Source: Colwellia psychrerythraea (GTDB taxonomy: Bacteria > Pseudomonadota > Gammaproteobacteria > Enterobacterales > Alteromonadaceae). Taken from it: a stretch of 64,000 nt of DNA. The number at the start of each line of letters is the position of its first letter. Position 1 is the first letter of the stretch. The position numbers and the translations under genes are program-made. This document shows, piece by piece, positions 9,260-17,047 of the stretch. A model generated the notes under the pieces. That model saw only the letters and a program-made list of their open reading frames with translations, searched no databases and had not been told where the DNA came from. Location: positions 1 to 64,000 of the forward strand of contig NZ_JQED01000046.1 of NCBI RefSeq assembly GCF_000764225.1, read 5' to 3'.

Positions 9260-10081
9260 ATGTCAGGAAGTTTAGTGTGTGTTGGCACTGGCATGACGTT
9301 AGGTGCACATATTAGCCCTATCGCTAAAAGTCATATTGAACAAGCTGAAGTAGTATTTTCTTTGATGGCCAACGGTTTTGCCGAAAAATGGTTAGAAGGT
9401 ATGAATTCTGACGTTCGTAGCCTGCAATGTTATTACCAAGAAGGTAAAAACCGCAACATTACCTATAACGAGATGGTCGAAGCAATATTGGCCGAAGTGC
9501 GCAATGGCAAAAAGGTGGTTGCTGCCTTTTATGGTCACCCAGGGGTATTTGCTTGTATTAGCCATAGAGCAATTAAAAAAGCTGAACTCGAAAACTTGCC
9601 TGCCAGCATGGAACCGGGTATTTCTGCTGAAGACTGCTTATACGCAGACTTAGGAATTGATCCCGGAAAAACAGGGTGTAGTCACTATGAAACTAGTCAG
9701 TTTATGTTTTATAAACGAAATGTAGATACCTCTGCACATCTAATATTATGGCAAGTAGCATTGGCTGGAGATAAATCTCTTGCTAAGTTCTCTACCGGTA
9801 GCGCTTATCGCCAAGTACTGGTTGATTTATTATTGGAATATTACCCTAGCGATCATCAAGTGATTTTATATCAAGCCAAGGGCATTGCTATTGATACCAT
9901 GCGCGCTGATACGATTGCACTCACTGAATTAGTTGATGCTGAATTATTAATGCACACTACTTTGGTAATACCGCCTTGTAGCAAAATGCAGACTAATGAA
10001 GCGGTATTGGCAAAATTAGCAGCTATAGATGCAAAAGAGGAAAGAGCAAAAAAGGGTCCAGTATTAAGTCTAGTTTTATAA
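9260..10081 (+). CDS. Borosin-type peptide alpha-N-methyltransferase (SonM-like)
   Basis: A 273-residue enzyme of the tetrapyrrole-methylase fold, of the subgroup that N-methylates peptide backbones in borosin RiPPs (OphMA in fungi, SonM in Shewanella). Visible motifs: the N-terminal SAM-fold strand SLVCVGTGMTLG (4-15); YYxxxKNRxxTY (Y58-Y69) with the Tyr/Arg residues of the substrate tunnel; FYGHPGVF (90-97), a strong subgroup signature; PGISAEDCLYADLGIDPG (119-136); and LILWQVALAG. It has no fused core peptide at the C-terminus (ends VLSLVL), so the substrate must come in trans. A candidate precursor gene follows 109 bp downstream. An AAGG site lies 8 nt before the ATG. Porphyrin or siroheme methylation is less likely because of the GHPGVF/ISAEDC combination. 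The family is seen in the sequence; activity is inferred. Confidence 0.88.
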   Translation: MSGSLVCVGTGMTLGAHISPIAKSHIEQAEVVFSLMANGFAEKWLEGMNSDVRSLQCYYQEGKNRNITYNEMVEAILAEVRNGKKVVAAFYGHPGVFACISHRAIKKAELENLPASMEPGISAEDCLYADLGIDPGKTGCSHYETSQFMFYKRNVDTSAHLILWQVALAGDKSLAKFSTGSAYRQVLVDLLLEYYPSDHQVILYQAKGIAIDTMRADTIALTELVDAELLMHTTLVIPPCSKMQTNEAVLAKLAAIDAKEERAKKGPVLSLVL

Positions 10082-10122
10082 ACTTGGCAAAAAAAGTTTA
10101 AGTAAAACGCTGTAATTTTAAG

Positions 10123-10175
<53 letters not shown>

Positions 10176-10190
10176 AATGGAGTAAGCACT

Positions 10191-10436
10191 ATGAGTAAAG
10201 TAATACAAGTTTTAGAAGCAATGGCTCAACTGTCAAATGCTGATGTTGCACAATTAATAGCCCAAGCAGACATTACTGCAGAACAAGCAGAGGCTGTCAT
10301 CAATAAAGACGTAACTTCACTCGAACGTCAATTAGATATTTGCCCAGATGTATATTGTCTTTTAGTACCTGCCGAAGATGATGAGAAAGAAGAAGATGAT
10401 GATGCATCTGACATTAAATCAATAGTAAACGGTTAA
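10191..10436 (+). CDS. Candidate split-borosin precursor peptide
   Basis: An 81-residue protein directly downstream of the N-methyltransferase. Residues 1-48 are predicted by eye to be helical and rich in Ala, Gln and Val, resembling the borosin-binding domain of split-borosin precursors such as SonA. Then come Cys51-Pro52, a hydrophobic stretch VYCLLVPA (54-61) as the likely N-methylated core, an acidic run of Glu and Asp (62-74) and a short end, IKSIVNG. The GGAG site (10179-10182) sits 8 nt before the ATG and just after the AAC repeat. The name rests on its position next to the enzyme and its domain layout. The core boundary and the methylated residues are inferred; no protease cut site is evident. 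Confidence 0.75.
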   Translation: MSKVIQVLEAMAQLSNADVAQLIAQADITAEQAEAVINKDVTSLERQLDICPDVYCLLVPAEDDEKEEDDDASDIKSIVNG

Positions 10437-10444
10437 TATTAATT

Positions 10445-12244
10445 ATGATTAATAAGAATAGAGCAAATAACCTATATTTAGTTCTATTCTTATTACTTTT
10501 TCATTTTACGAAAAGTGCATCAGCAAGCATTACTCGAAACATTGACCTATTATTAGAAACTGCCAACAAAATAAGAACTAGCGACCCTAGTAAATTCGAA
10601 AGATTACTTACTGAATTAGAAGAAAAATCGACACAACTAACAAAACAACAGAGTTATTATTTAAACTATTTAAAAGCCTATAAACTGACATTTAATGGTA
10701 AAGGTCAAGAGGCATTACCTCTATTTCAAAATATTCTAGTTGCAAGTGACGCTAATTTATCAATAAAATTTCGAGCCCGCCTAACAATAATAAATATTTT
10801 TGCTATTGAGCAGAATTGGACTGAAGGCCTATCTTATCTATCTATTTTGTTAGAGGAATTACCTAACATAAAAGATCTTGAAACACACTTAAATGGCTTA
10901 ACGGTAACGGCCATTTTTTATAATCAATTAGGTCAATATACCTTAGGCTTAAAATATGCAGAACAACTGTTCAACAGTGATCCAAAAAATAGAACAGCAT
11001 GCTTCGCAGCAACAATGATTATTGAATCAAAATTACATTTAAATCAATTAGAAAATAATGATATTGAAATAAAAAAAGCAATAAGTCTCTGTGAAGATGA
11101 AGCTATTGCAGCAAACTTCATCCGGTCTTACAGTGCTAAGTTTAGCCTTACCAACAATAAGCCAGAAGAAGTCATCAAATTTTTAACCCCTCACTTAGCA
11201 CAAGTAAACGCTACTCAGTATCCTAGACTAATTGTAGAAATATACACTTCATTAGCTGAAGCTTATTGGTTACAAGGCAATTTAATTAAAGCAGAAGAAC
11301 TTGCTTTGGAATCAGTAAGGATTGGTGAGAAGATTAAAACAACACAAGCAGTTATTAAAGCTTATAAGCTACTCTATAAGGTAGCTAAAAAACGAAGTAA
11401 CCATCAAGAAGTAGCACTTCAGTATTATGAAACATATGCCCAACTTGATAAAACCTATATAAATGAAACCCAAGCAAAACACCTTGCTTTCCAGCTTGCT
11501 GAACACCAAGCCTTTGAACAAGAAAGCCAAATAAAACTACTTAACGAACAAAACAATGCCCTAGCCGCTGAACAAGCATTAGCAAAAACTCAAGCGAATA
11601 ACAGAAAGCTAATAATTCTCTCTTTAGGATTAATTATTATTGTATTCGCCTTCCTTGGTATGCGCTTTTGGCGTACACACAAACGGGTGCGACAGTTAGC
11701 GGAATATGATCCATTAACAGGCATTTATAACCGTGGTCATTTTACCCAAGTTACTAATAGTGCATTGAAGTATTGCCAAAACGCCAAACAAGATTTAAGT
11801 TTGATCATGTTCGATCTGGATCATTTTAAAAAGGTTAACGATATCTTTGGTCATGCCTGTGGTGACTGGGCGTTGAAAGAAACCATTAAAGCTTGTAAAG
11901 GCATAGGTAGACAAAATGATATTTTTGCCCGCTTAGGTGGTGAAGAATTTTGCTTAGTATTACCAAGCTGTAATATTGATGCGGCTATGCTGCGCGCAGA
12001 AGCTTGTCGAGCGGCAATTGAAGCAATAATTACCGAAGAATCTGGGCATGATTTTTCAATCACTGCTAGCTTTGGCGTCACCGATGTAAAACGGTCTGGC
12101 TTTACTTTAGATAAACTATTAGCCGATGCTGATATGGCCGCTTACACATCAAAAAATGCAGGCCGTAACAGAATTACTATGTTCGAAATACCTCAAACAG
12201 AAAAACCTAAAAAACTAGATAATTCTTGGGACTATGAGACGTAA
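10445..12244 (+). CDS. TPR-containing membrane diguanylate cyclase (GGDEF)
   Basis: A 599-residue protein predicted to make cyclic di-GMP. Residues 1-27 form a signal peptide or anchor (LYLVLFLLLFHFTKSASA). A periplasmic helical region with TPR-like repeats covers about 30-340, then a coiled coil rich in Ala/Gln, a transmembrane helix near 389-407 and a cytoplasmic GGDEF domain. The active site reads GGEEF (about 498-502), and an RQND inhibitory I-site lies five residues before it, so the enzyme looks intact and product-regulated. It starts 8 bp after the candidate borosin precursor, with no clear ribosome-binding site of its own, suggesting translational coupling in one operon. What the sensor half detects is unknown. 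Confidence 0.92.
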   Translation: MINKNRANNLYLVLFLLLFHFTKSASASITRNIDLLLETANKIRTSDPSKFERLLTELEEKSTQLTKQQSYYLNYLKAYKLTFNGKGQEALPLFQNILVASDANLSIKFRARLTIINIFAIEQNWTEGLSYLSILLEELPNIKDLETHLNGLTVTAIFYNQLGQYTLGLKYAEQLFNSDPKNRTACFAATMIIESKLHLNQLENNDIEIKKAISLCEDEAIAANFIRSYSAKFSLTNNKPEEVIKFLTPHLAQVNATQYPRLIVEIYTSLAEAYWLQGNLIKAEELALESVRIGEKIKTTQAVIKAYKLLYKVAKKRSNHQEVALQYYETYAQLDKTYINETQAKHLAFQLAEHQAFEQESQIKLLNEQNNALAAEQALAKTQANNRKLIILSLGLIIIVFAFLGMRFWRTHKRVRQLAEYDPLTGIYNRGHFTQVTNSALKYCQNAKQDLSLIMFDLDHFKKVNDIFGHACGDWALKETIKACKGIGRQNDIFARLGGEEFCLVLPSCNIDAAMLRAEACRAAIEAIITEESGHDFSITASFGVTDVKRSGFTLDKLLADADMAAYTSKNAGRNRITMFEIPQTEKPKKLDNSWDYET

Positions 12245-12288
12245 TCTCGAGCACTACGCTACTCATTAAATTCAGTTGAAAAAGACCT

Positions 12289-12315
12289 CATCCCCGGGTA
12301 GAAACTTCGGGGATG
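12289..12315. terminator. Terminator-like hairpin between GGDEF gene and prmA
   Basis: CATCCCCG (12289-12296) and CGGGGATG (12308-12315) form a perfect 8-bp stem with an 11-nt loop between two convergent genes. On the minus strand a short T-rich stretch (AGGTCTTTTT) follows, so it best fits prmA. Confidence 0.6.
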
Positions 12316-12336
12316 ATACTCTATTGTTGGATTTAC

Positions 12337-13218
12337 TTATTTGCGCTGTCCGTTTAGACGAACCCATTCTTCTTGCACGCTCACTGGTTCCATATCACAC
12401 CACTGTCCGTAAATTTCTTGAAGGGTTTCAGCCTGCTCTTCTAGTACGCCAGATAAGGCTAACAAGCCCTTATCACCTACATATTCAATAATAGTTGGTG
12501 CTAGTTCACGTAATGGTCCAGCTAAAATATTGGCGACAACAACGTCAGCTTTAAATTCGGGCTGATCCTTAGGTAAAAATAACTCAAGTCTATCAGACAC
12601 ATTGTTACGCTCAGCATTAGCAAGGCTGGCTTGTAGTGCTTGTGGGTCAATATCAATTCCGATAACTTTCTTAGCGCCTAATTTAAGGGCTGCCAGTGAT
12701 AAAATGCCCGAGCCACAACCAAAGTCGACGACGGTTTTATTTTTTAAATCTAAGCTGTCTAACCAGGTTAAACATAATGCTGTCGTTGGGTGGGTTCCCG
12801 TGCCAAAAGCAAGGCCAGGATCTAACATGACATTGACCGCATCAGGCTCAGGTACATCGCGCCAGCTAGGACAAATCCACAAACGATCACCAAACTTCAT
12901 TGGATGGAAGTTATCCATCCATTCACGCTCCCAGTCTTTGTCTTCTAGTTGCTCTAACTTGTAGCGCATTTGTTCTTTGTCTGGGTGAATACTTTGCAAA
13001 TAACTAATCACCTTATCCATATCATGGCTAGCATCAAATAAGCCCATAACGACTGTATTTGACCAGTAAATAACTTCATCACCAGGCAGTGGTTCATATA
13101 TTGGGGTGTCTTGTGCATCAATAAAAGTCACCGCTTGTGAGCCACAGGCTGAAAGCCAGTCACTATATTTTTCCGCATTGTCTTCGTTAGCACTTAATCT
13201 CAGTTGTATCCAAGGCAT
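12337..13218 (-). CDS. prmA: Ribosomal protein L11 methyltransferase
   Basis: Trimethylates lysines and the N-terminus of ribosomal protein L11 using SAM. The 293-residue length is standard. The N-terminal substrate-recognition domain (MPWIQLRLSANEDNAE) is followed by LDPGLAFGTGTHPTT (132-146) and SAM motif I, VVDFGCGSGILSLAALKLGA (163-182), both diagnostic. The motif VVANILAGPLRELAP near the end is also conserved. It is divergent from rraA with a 172-bp shared promoter region. Confidence 0.96.
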   Translation of the reverse strand: MPWIQLRLSANEDNAEKYSDWLSACGSQAVTFIDAQDTPIYEPLPGDEVIYWSNTVVMGLFDASHDMDKVISYLQSIHPDKEQMRYKLEQLEDKDWEREWMDNFHPMKFGDRLWICPSWRDVPEPDAVNVMLDPGLAFGTGTHPTTALCLTWLDSLDLKNKTVVDFGCGSGILSLAALKLGAKKVIGIDIDPQALQASLANAERNNVSDRLELFLPKDQPEFKADVVVANILAGPLRELAPTIIEYVGDKGLLALSGVLEEQAETLQEIYGQWCDMEPVSVQEEWVRLNGQRK

Positions 13219-13390
13219 TTGATTTTCTCTACAGGTATTTTGTGTTTGCTGCTACTCGTTGTCGTTATGGTTGTCAGTTGCGTAAAAGAGACGATGTCAT
13301 TGGCAAATAGTAGCAATAAATAAGCTTGATGCTAGTTTATCATTCATTGCTGCTAGAGTAGGCATAAATAACCAGAAAAAGGAAAATACC

Positions 13391-13882
13391 ATGTTAGATT
13401 TACTGCCGGATCTCTTTGACGAATACCCTGAACAACTTAACTTAGCCACGAAAGCCTTTATTGACTACGGTAAAAGAACACTTTTTTGTGGCGAGATTGT
13501 TACCGTTTCATGCTTTGAAGATAACTCTAAAGTGAAAGAGCTTTTAGCAACCGATGGGTCGGGTAAAGTCTTAGTGGTTGATGGTAAAGCCAGTATGAAC
13601 CGCGCATTGTTAGGCGATATGATAGCTGAAAATGCAGTAAAAAATAATTGGCAAGCCGTGGTAATTAACGGCTGTATTCGTGATGCTGGCACTATTGGTA
13701 CGTTAGATATTGCAGTTAAAGCGCTAGGTTGTAATCCGATAAAAACAGAAAAGTTAGGTGTTGGCGATACTAATATTGTTGTTAATTTTACCAATATTGA
13801 CTTTATACCTGGTTGGTTTGTATATGGTGATGCGAACGGGCTAGCGGTTAGTGAATCAAAGTTAAGCGTTACAGCGGGTTAA
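13391..13882 (+). CDS. rraA: Ribonuclease E activity regulator RraA
   Basis: A 163-residue member of the RraA fold (formerly misnamed MenG), known in E. coli to bind RNase E and dampen RNA decay. Typical features include MLDLLPDLFDEYPEQL at the start, the glycine-rich KVLVVDGKASMNRALLGDMI segment, and NGCIRDAGTIGTLDIAVKAL. An AAGGA site lies 7 nt before the ATG. Assignment to RraA proper rather than a related aldolase-like RraA family protein rests on length and on these segments. Confidence 0.9.
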   Translation: MLDLLPDLFDEYPEQLNLATKAFIDYGKRTLFCGEIVTVSCFEDNSKVKELLATDGSGKVLVVDGKASMNRALLGDMIAENAVKNNWQAVVINGCIRDAGTIGTLDIAVKALGCNPIKTEKLGVGDTNIVVNFTNIDFIPGWFVYGDANGLAVSESKLSVTAG

Positions 13883-14006
13883 GTGTCAATTCAATACTAA
13901 AATAAGTGCTAAATTTACTATACCTATAATACAGATTAAGGTTTTATCATTTCTGCTATGTTAACCTGAGCTTATAAAATAGGTAAGTAGAAGAGTTGAC
14001 ATCTAA

Positions 14007-14972
14007 ATGAAGTATTTTCCCGTTTTTCTTGATGGTAGTAAAATTAATGCCATGGTTATTGGTGGCGGTGATGTTGCTGCTCGCAAGATTGAATTACTGT
14101 TAAAAACCACCACCAAGATTACCATAATGGCGGAAAGCGTTACCGAAGGTGTAGAGCGCCTAATTAACGAAAATGAATTAAGCTGGTTAAAGCATAACTA
14201 TAAAGCAGGTTTGTTAACTCAGACGACTTTAGTCATTGCTGCCACTGATAATACCGACGTTAATGAGCAGGTTTATCATGAAGCCGTAGAATTTAACATT
14301 CTTGCTAATGTGGTTGATCAACCTGCCCTTTGTACTTATATCACGCCAGCAATTATTGACCGCTCGCCGATGATTATTGCGCTGTCAAGCTCTGGCAGTG
14401 CACCTATTCTCATTCGTATGTTACGAGAACAGATAGAGAAAATATTACCGCAAGGTTACGGACGCTTGGCTGATTTTTCGTTAAAGTTTCGTGACCATGT
14501 CAAAGCTCGCATCAAAGGTATTCGTAATCGTCGAACGTTTTGGGAAAACACCTTACGTGGTTCAATAGGACAAGCATTACTTGATGACAAACAGCAAGAA
14601 GCTGAGCAACTATTGATTATGAGCTTGAAAGAAAAAATTGCGCCTCCTCAAGGTGAAATTATTTTTATCCAAACTCGTGAAGGTAATCCCGATAATTTAA
14701 CCTTAAATGCCCACCGCGCTTTACAATTTGCCGATGCTGTTTTTTATGATGGCGAGGTAAATGTAGAACTGATTGAGTATGTTCGTCGCGATGCAGAAAA
14801 GTACCCTCAGAGCATCAGTTCAACCATTATGCTCAATTATCAACATGCCTTAGAGCTCGCTGAAAAGGGTCAACAAGTTATTTACTTACTTAGCGGTAAC
14901 GAAGAGTTACCCAGCAATGCTGCATTAATTGCAAGTGAGATTAGTACCCAAACCATCGTTAGCGGTAGCTAG
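14007..14972 (+). CDS. Siroheme synthase-like protein with truncated methylase half
   Basis: A 321-residue protein resembling CysG. Residues 1 to about 205 match the precorrin-2 dehydrogenase/sirohydrochlorin ferrochelatase half: VIGGGDVAARKIELLL (17-32), VDQPALCTYITPAIIDRSP, and IALSSSGSAPILIRMLRE. From about residue 216 a uroporphyrinogen-III methylase-like segment begins (GEIIFIQTREGNPDNLTLNA...), but its SAM-binding glycines are replaced by QTREG and it stops after about 105 residues, where full CysG has about 250. It is therefore probably only a dehydrogenase/chelatase, with a degenerate C-terminal remnant. A strong terminator follows, so truncation by the window is excluded. Confidence 0.85.
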   Translation: MKYFPVFLDGSKINAMVIGGGDVAARKIELLLKTTTKITIMAESVTEGVERLINENELSWLKHNYKAGLLTQTTLVIAATDNTDVNEQVYHEAVEFNILANVVDQPALCTYITPAIIDRSPMIIALSSSGSAPILIRMLREQIEKILPQGYGRLADFSLKFRDHVKARIKGIRNRRTFWENTLRGSIGQALLDDKQQEAEQLLIMSLKEKIAPPQGEIIFIQTREGNPDNLTLNAHRALQFADAVFYDGEVNVELIEYVRRDAEKYPQSISSTIMLNYQHALELAEKGQQVIYLLSGNEELPSNAALIASEISTQTIVSGS

Positions 14973-15011
14973 TTCTTATAAACTTGTGACAATCAATAGA
15001 TAAAATTACAC

Positions 15012-15040
15012 AAAAGCAGCTATAAAGCTGCTTTTTTTTT
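15012..15040 (+). terminator. Rho-independent terminator of the CysG-like gene
   Basis: AAAAGCAGC-TATAAA-GCTGCTTTT followed by more T bases is a textbook terminator 40 bp after the stop codon. Confidence 0.92.
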
Positions 15041-15243
15041 GCTTCAGCTGTAAGCAAATCATTTTTGAAAACCACAAACGAAACAATGAAATAACTTTCG
15101 CTTATTTTTAACTGACTAAAATAGTCTTTTTTTAAAGTGCGTATTATATTAATTGCGATTAGAATACGCACAATAGTTAATAAAGTAACCATGGTAAAGC
15201 CAAGGTTATCACTTAAGGTTACTGCTCTGTAACAATACCGTTT

Positions 15244-16950
15244 ATGTCTAATATTTCGAATTCAACTTACCTTTCCGCTTTTGCTAGTGATGTTTCACAC
15301 TATGCATTACCCAATAAGTTTACCTACCCATTTTGTTATCAGCCACATCCGTTAGCATTAGTAGCCAGTGAAGAGTTACAACAAAAATTGGAAAGGTTTC
15401 ATCCTGTAGAAGCTGAACAACAAGGCAGAATGTATGGGGTATTAATAGTTAAAGATGCTCAAGGTAAACTTGGTTACTTAGCAGCGCTTTCAGGCAATGC
15501 GAATGAGACCAACACAGGTGAAAGTAGTACCGATAAAAATAAAACCAACGACGACACTGCAATTAACTTTGTTCCTACGATTCATCAAGCGTATAAGCAG
15601 AATGAATTTGAGAAACAGCAACAAGTTGAAATCAATAATATCAACAAGACCATTGCACAACTTGAGGCTAACCCTGATATTAGTAAATTAATGCTTTTAT
15701 TGGAAACTGAAATAGCTAAATCTGATGAAGAGATACAAGGTTTGCAGCAACAGATGCGGGATAATAAAAAAGCCCGTAAAGACCGACGGACTTGGTTAAA
15801 CACGGCAGTATTACCTGAAGACGAACACAGAGATATTAGCATTGCACTATCTCGCGCTAGCGTAACGGATAAAAAAGCACTACATGCATTAAAGTTGCAT
15901 CATCAAACAAAGATTAGCTTAACCTCAAATGATTTACAGCAACTTACTAATGAAATAGCTTCGTTAAAAAAGCTCAGGAAAAAGCGTTCTGCAAAACTAC
16001 AAAAGCACTTTTTCAAGCAATATCGAATGCTCAATAATAAAGGTGAGAGCAAAGACTTAATTGAAATTTTTGCCGATACCCTAGTGCAAAAACCGCCAGC
16101 GGGCTCGGGTGATTGTGCCGCACCAAAGTTATTACAATTTGCTTTTGAACATAACTTAACACCGCTTTGTATGGCTGAATTTTGGTGGGGAAACCAACCT
16201 AAATCAGAAATAAGAAAGCACAAACACTTCTACCCTGCTTGCCAAGGTAAGTGCCTGCCCATTTTAGGCCATATGCTTGCAGGTATGGCGGTAGATAAAA
16301 ACCCTCTATTGGATAACCCTGCTGAAGATATAGCGATAGAGATTGTTTTTCAAGATGAGCATGTTGTCGTGGTAAATAAACCCGCTGGCTTATTATCTGT
16401 GCCAGGTAAGTCGATAAAAGACTCGGTATATACTCGTATTAAGACACAATTCCCCCAAGCAAGCGGTGGTTTGATTGTTCATAGATTAGATATGGCCACT
16501 TCGGGTTTACTGATGTTAGCGCTCAATGAACGTGCCCATAAACATTTGCAACAGCAGTTTATGAATAAAGAGATTAGCAAACGTTATGTGGCAACGATTG
16601 AAGGTAAGTTAGCAAAGACGTCTGGCAAGATATGTTTGCCTCTTCGTGGTGACTTTGATGATAGGCCAAAACAAATGGTATGCCACGAGCATGGTAAATA
16701 TGCTGAAACGCATTGGCAGCTTATTGAGGAAGTAGATAACACCAGTAAGTTATTTTTATACCCTATTACCGGCAGAACACATCAACTTCGTATGCACTGC
16801 GCTCATCCTGACGGACTTAACCTTCCCATTATTGGCGATAGCTTATATGGCAATAGCGCAGATAGACTTCATTTACATGCCCAACGTTTAAGCTTCACAC
16901 ATCCGATAACTAAAGAGCAGTTAACTTTTGAAATAGCAGAAAACTTTTAG
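15244..16950 (+). CDS. RluA-family pseudouridine synthase with long N-terminal extension
   Basis: A 568-residue protein. The C-terminal part (about 362-568) is an RluA-type pseudouridine synthase: HVVVVNKPAGLLSVPG, the catalytic motif HRLDMATSG (His413, Asp416) and GRTHQLRMHCAHPDGL. The N-terminal part contains a charged coiled-coil stretch (about 115-265) and a Cys/Trp-rich segment, GSGDCAAPKLLQFAFEHNL ... MAEFWWG ... YPACQGKC (about 295-345), that could bind metal or RNA. This architecture, far longer than RluA or RluD, occurs in marine gammaproteobacteria. The target RNA is not known from sequence. No clear ribosome-binding site precedes the ATG. Confidence 0.88.
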   Translation: MSNISNSTYLSAFASDVSHYALPNKFTYPFCYQPHPLALVASEELQQKLERFHPVEAEQQGRMYGVLIVKDAQGKLGYLAALSGNANETNTGESSTDKNKTNDDTAINFVPTIHQAYKQNEFEKQQQVEINNINKTIAQLEANPDISKLMLLLETEIAKSDEEIQGLQQQMRDNKKARKDRRTWLNTAVLPEDEHRDISIALSRASVTDKKALHALKLHHQTKISLTSNDLQQLTNEIASLKKLRKKRSAKLQKHFFKQYRMLNNKGESKDLIEIFADTLVQKPPAGSGDCAAPKLLQFAFEHNLTPLCMAEFWWGNQPKSEIRKHKHFYPACQGKCLPILGHMLAGMAVDKNPLLDNPAEDIAIEIVFQDEHVVVVNKPAGLLSVPGKSIKDSVYTRIKTQFPQASGGLIVHRLDMATSGLLMLALNERAHKHLQQQFMNKEISKRYVATIEGKLAKTSGKICLPLRGDFDDRPKQMVCHEHGKYAETHWQLIEEVDNTSKLFLYPITGRTHQLRMHCAHPDGLNLPIIGDSLYGNSADRLHLHAQRLSFTHPITKEQLTFEIAENF

Positions 16951-17047
16951 CTAATTTTGCTTTAAATCCTCAAACAGAATTAAGTTAGTGCGTGTAAGAC
17001 ACGCTGTAGTTTCAACGTGTCTTACAATCGTTGTGATTTGTACACAA

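Noticed and set aside
9260..10081. Annotation as siroheme or cobalamin precorrin methylase
   Set aside because: The fold is shared, but GHPGVF, ISAEDC and the KNRxxTY region are borosin features, and a precursor candidate lies next to it.
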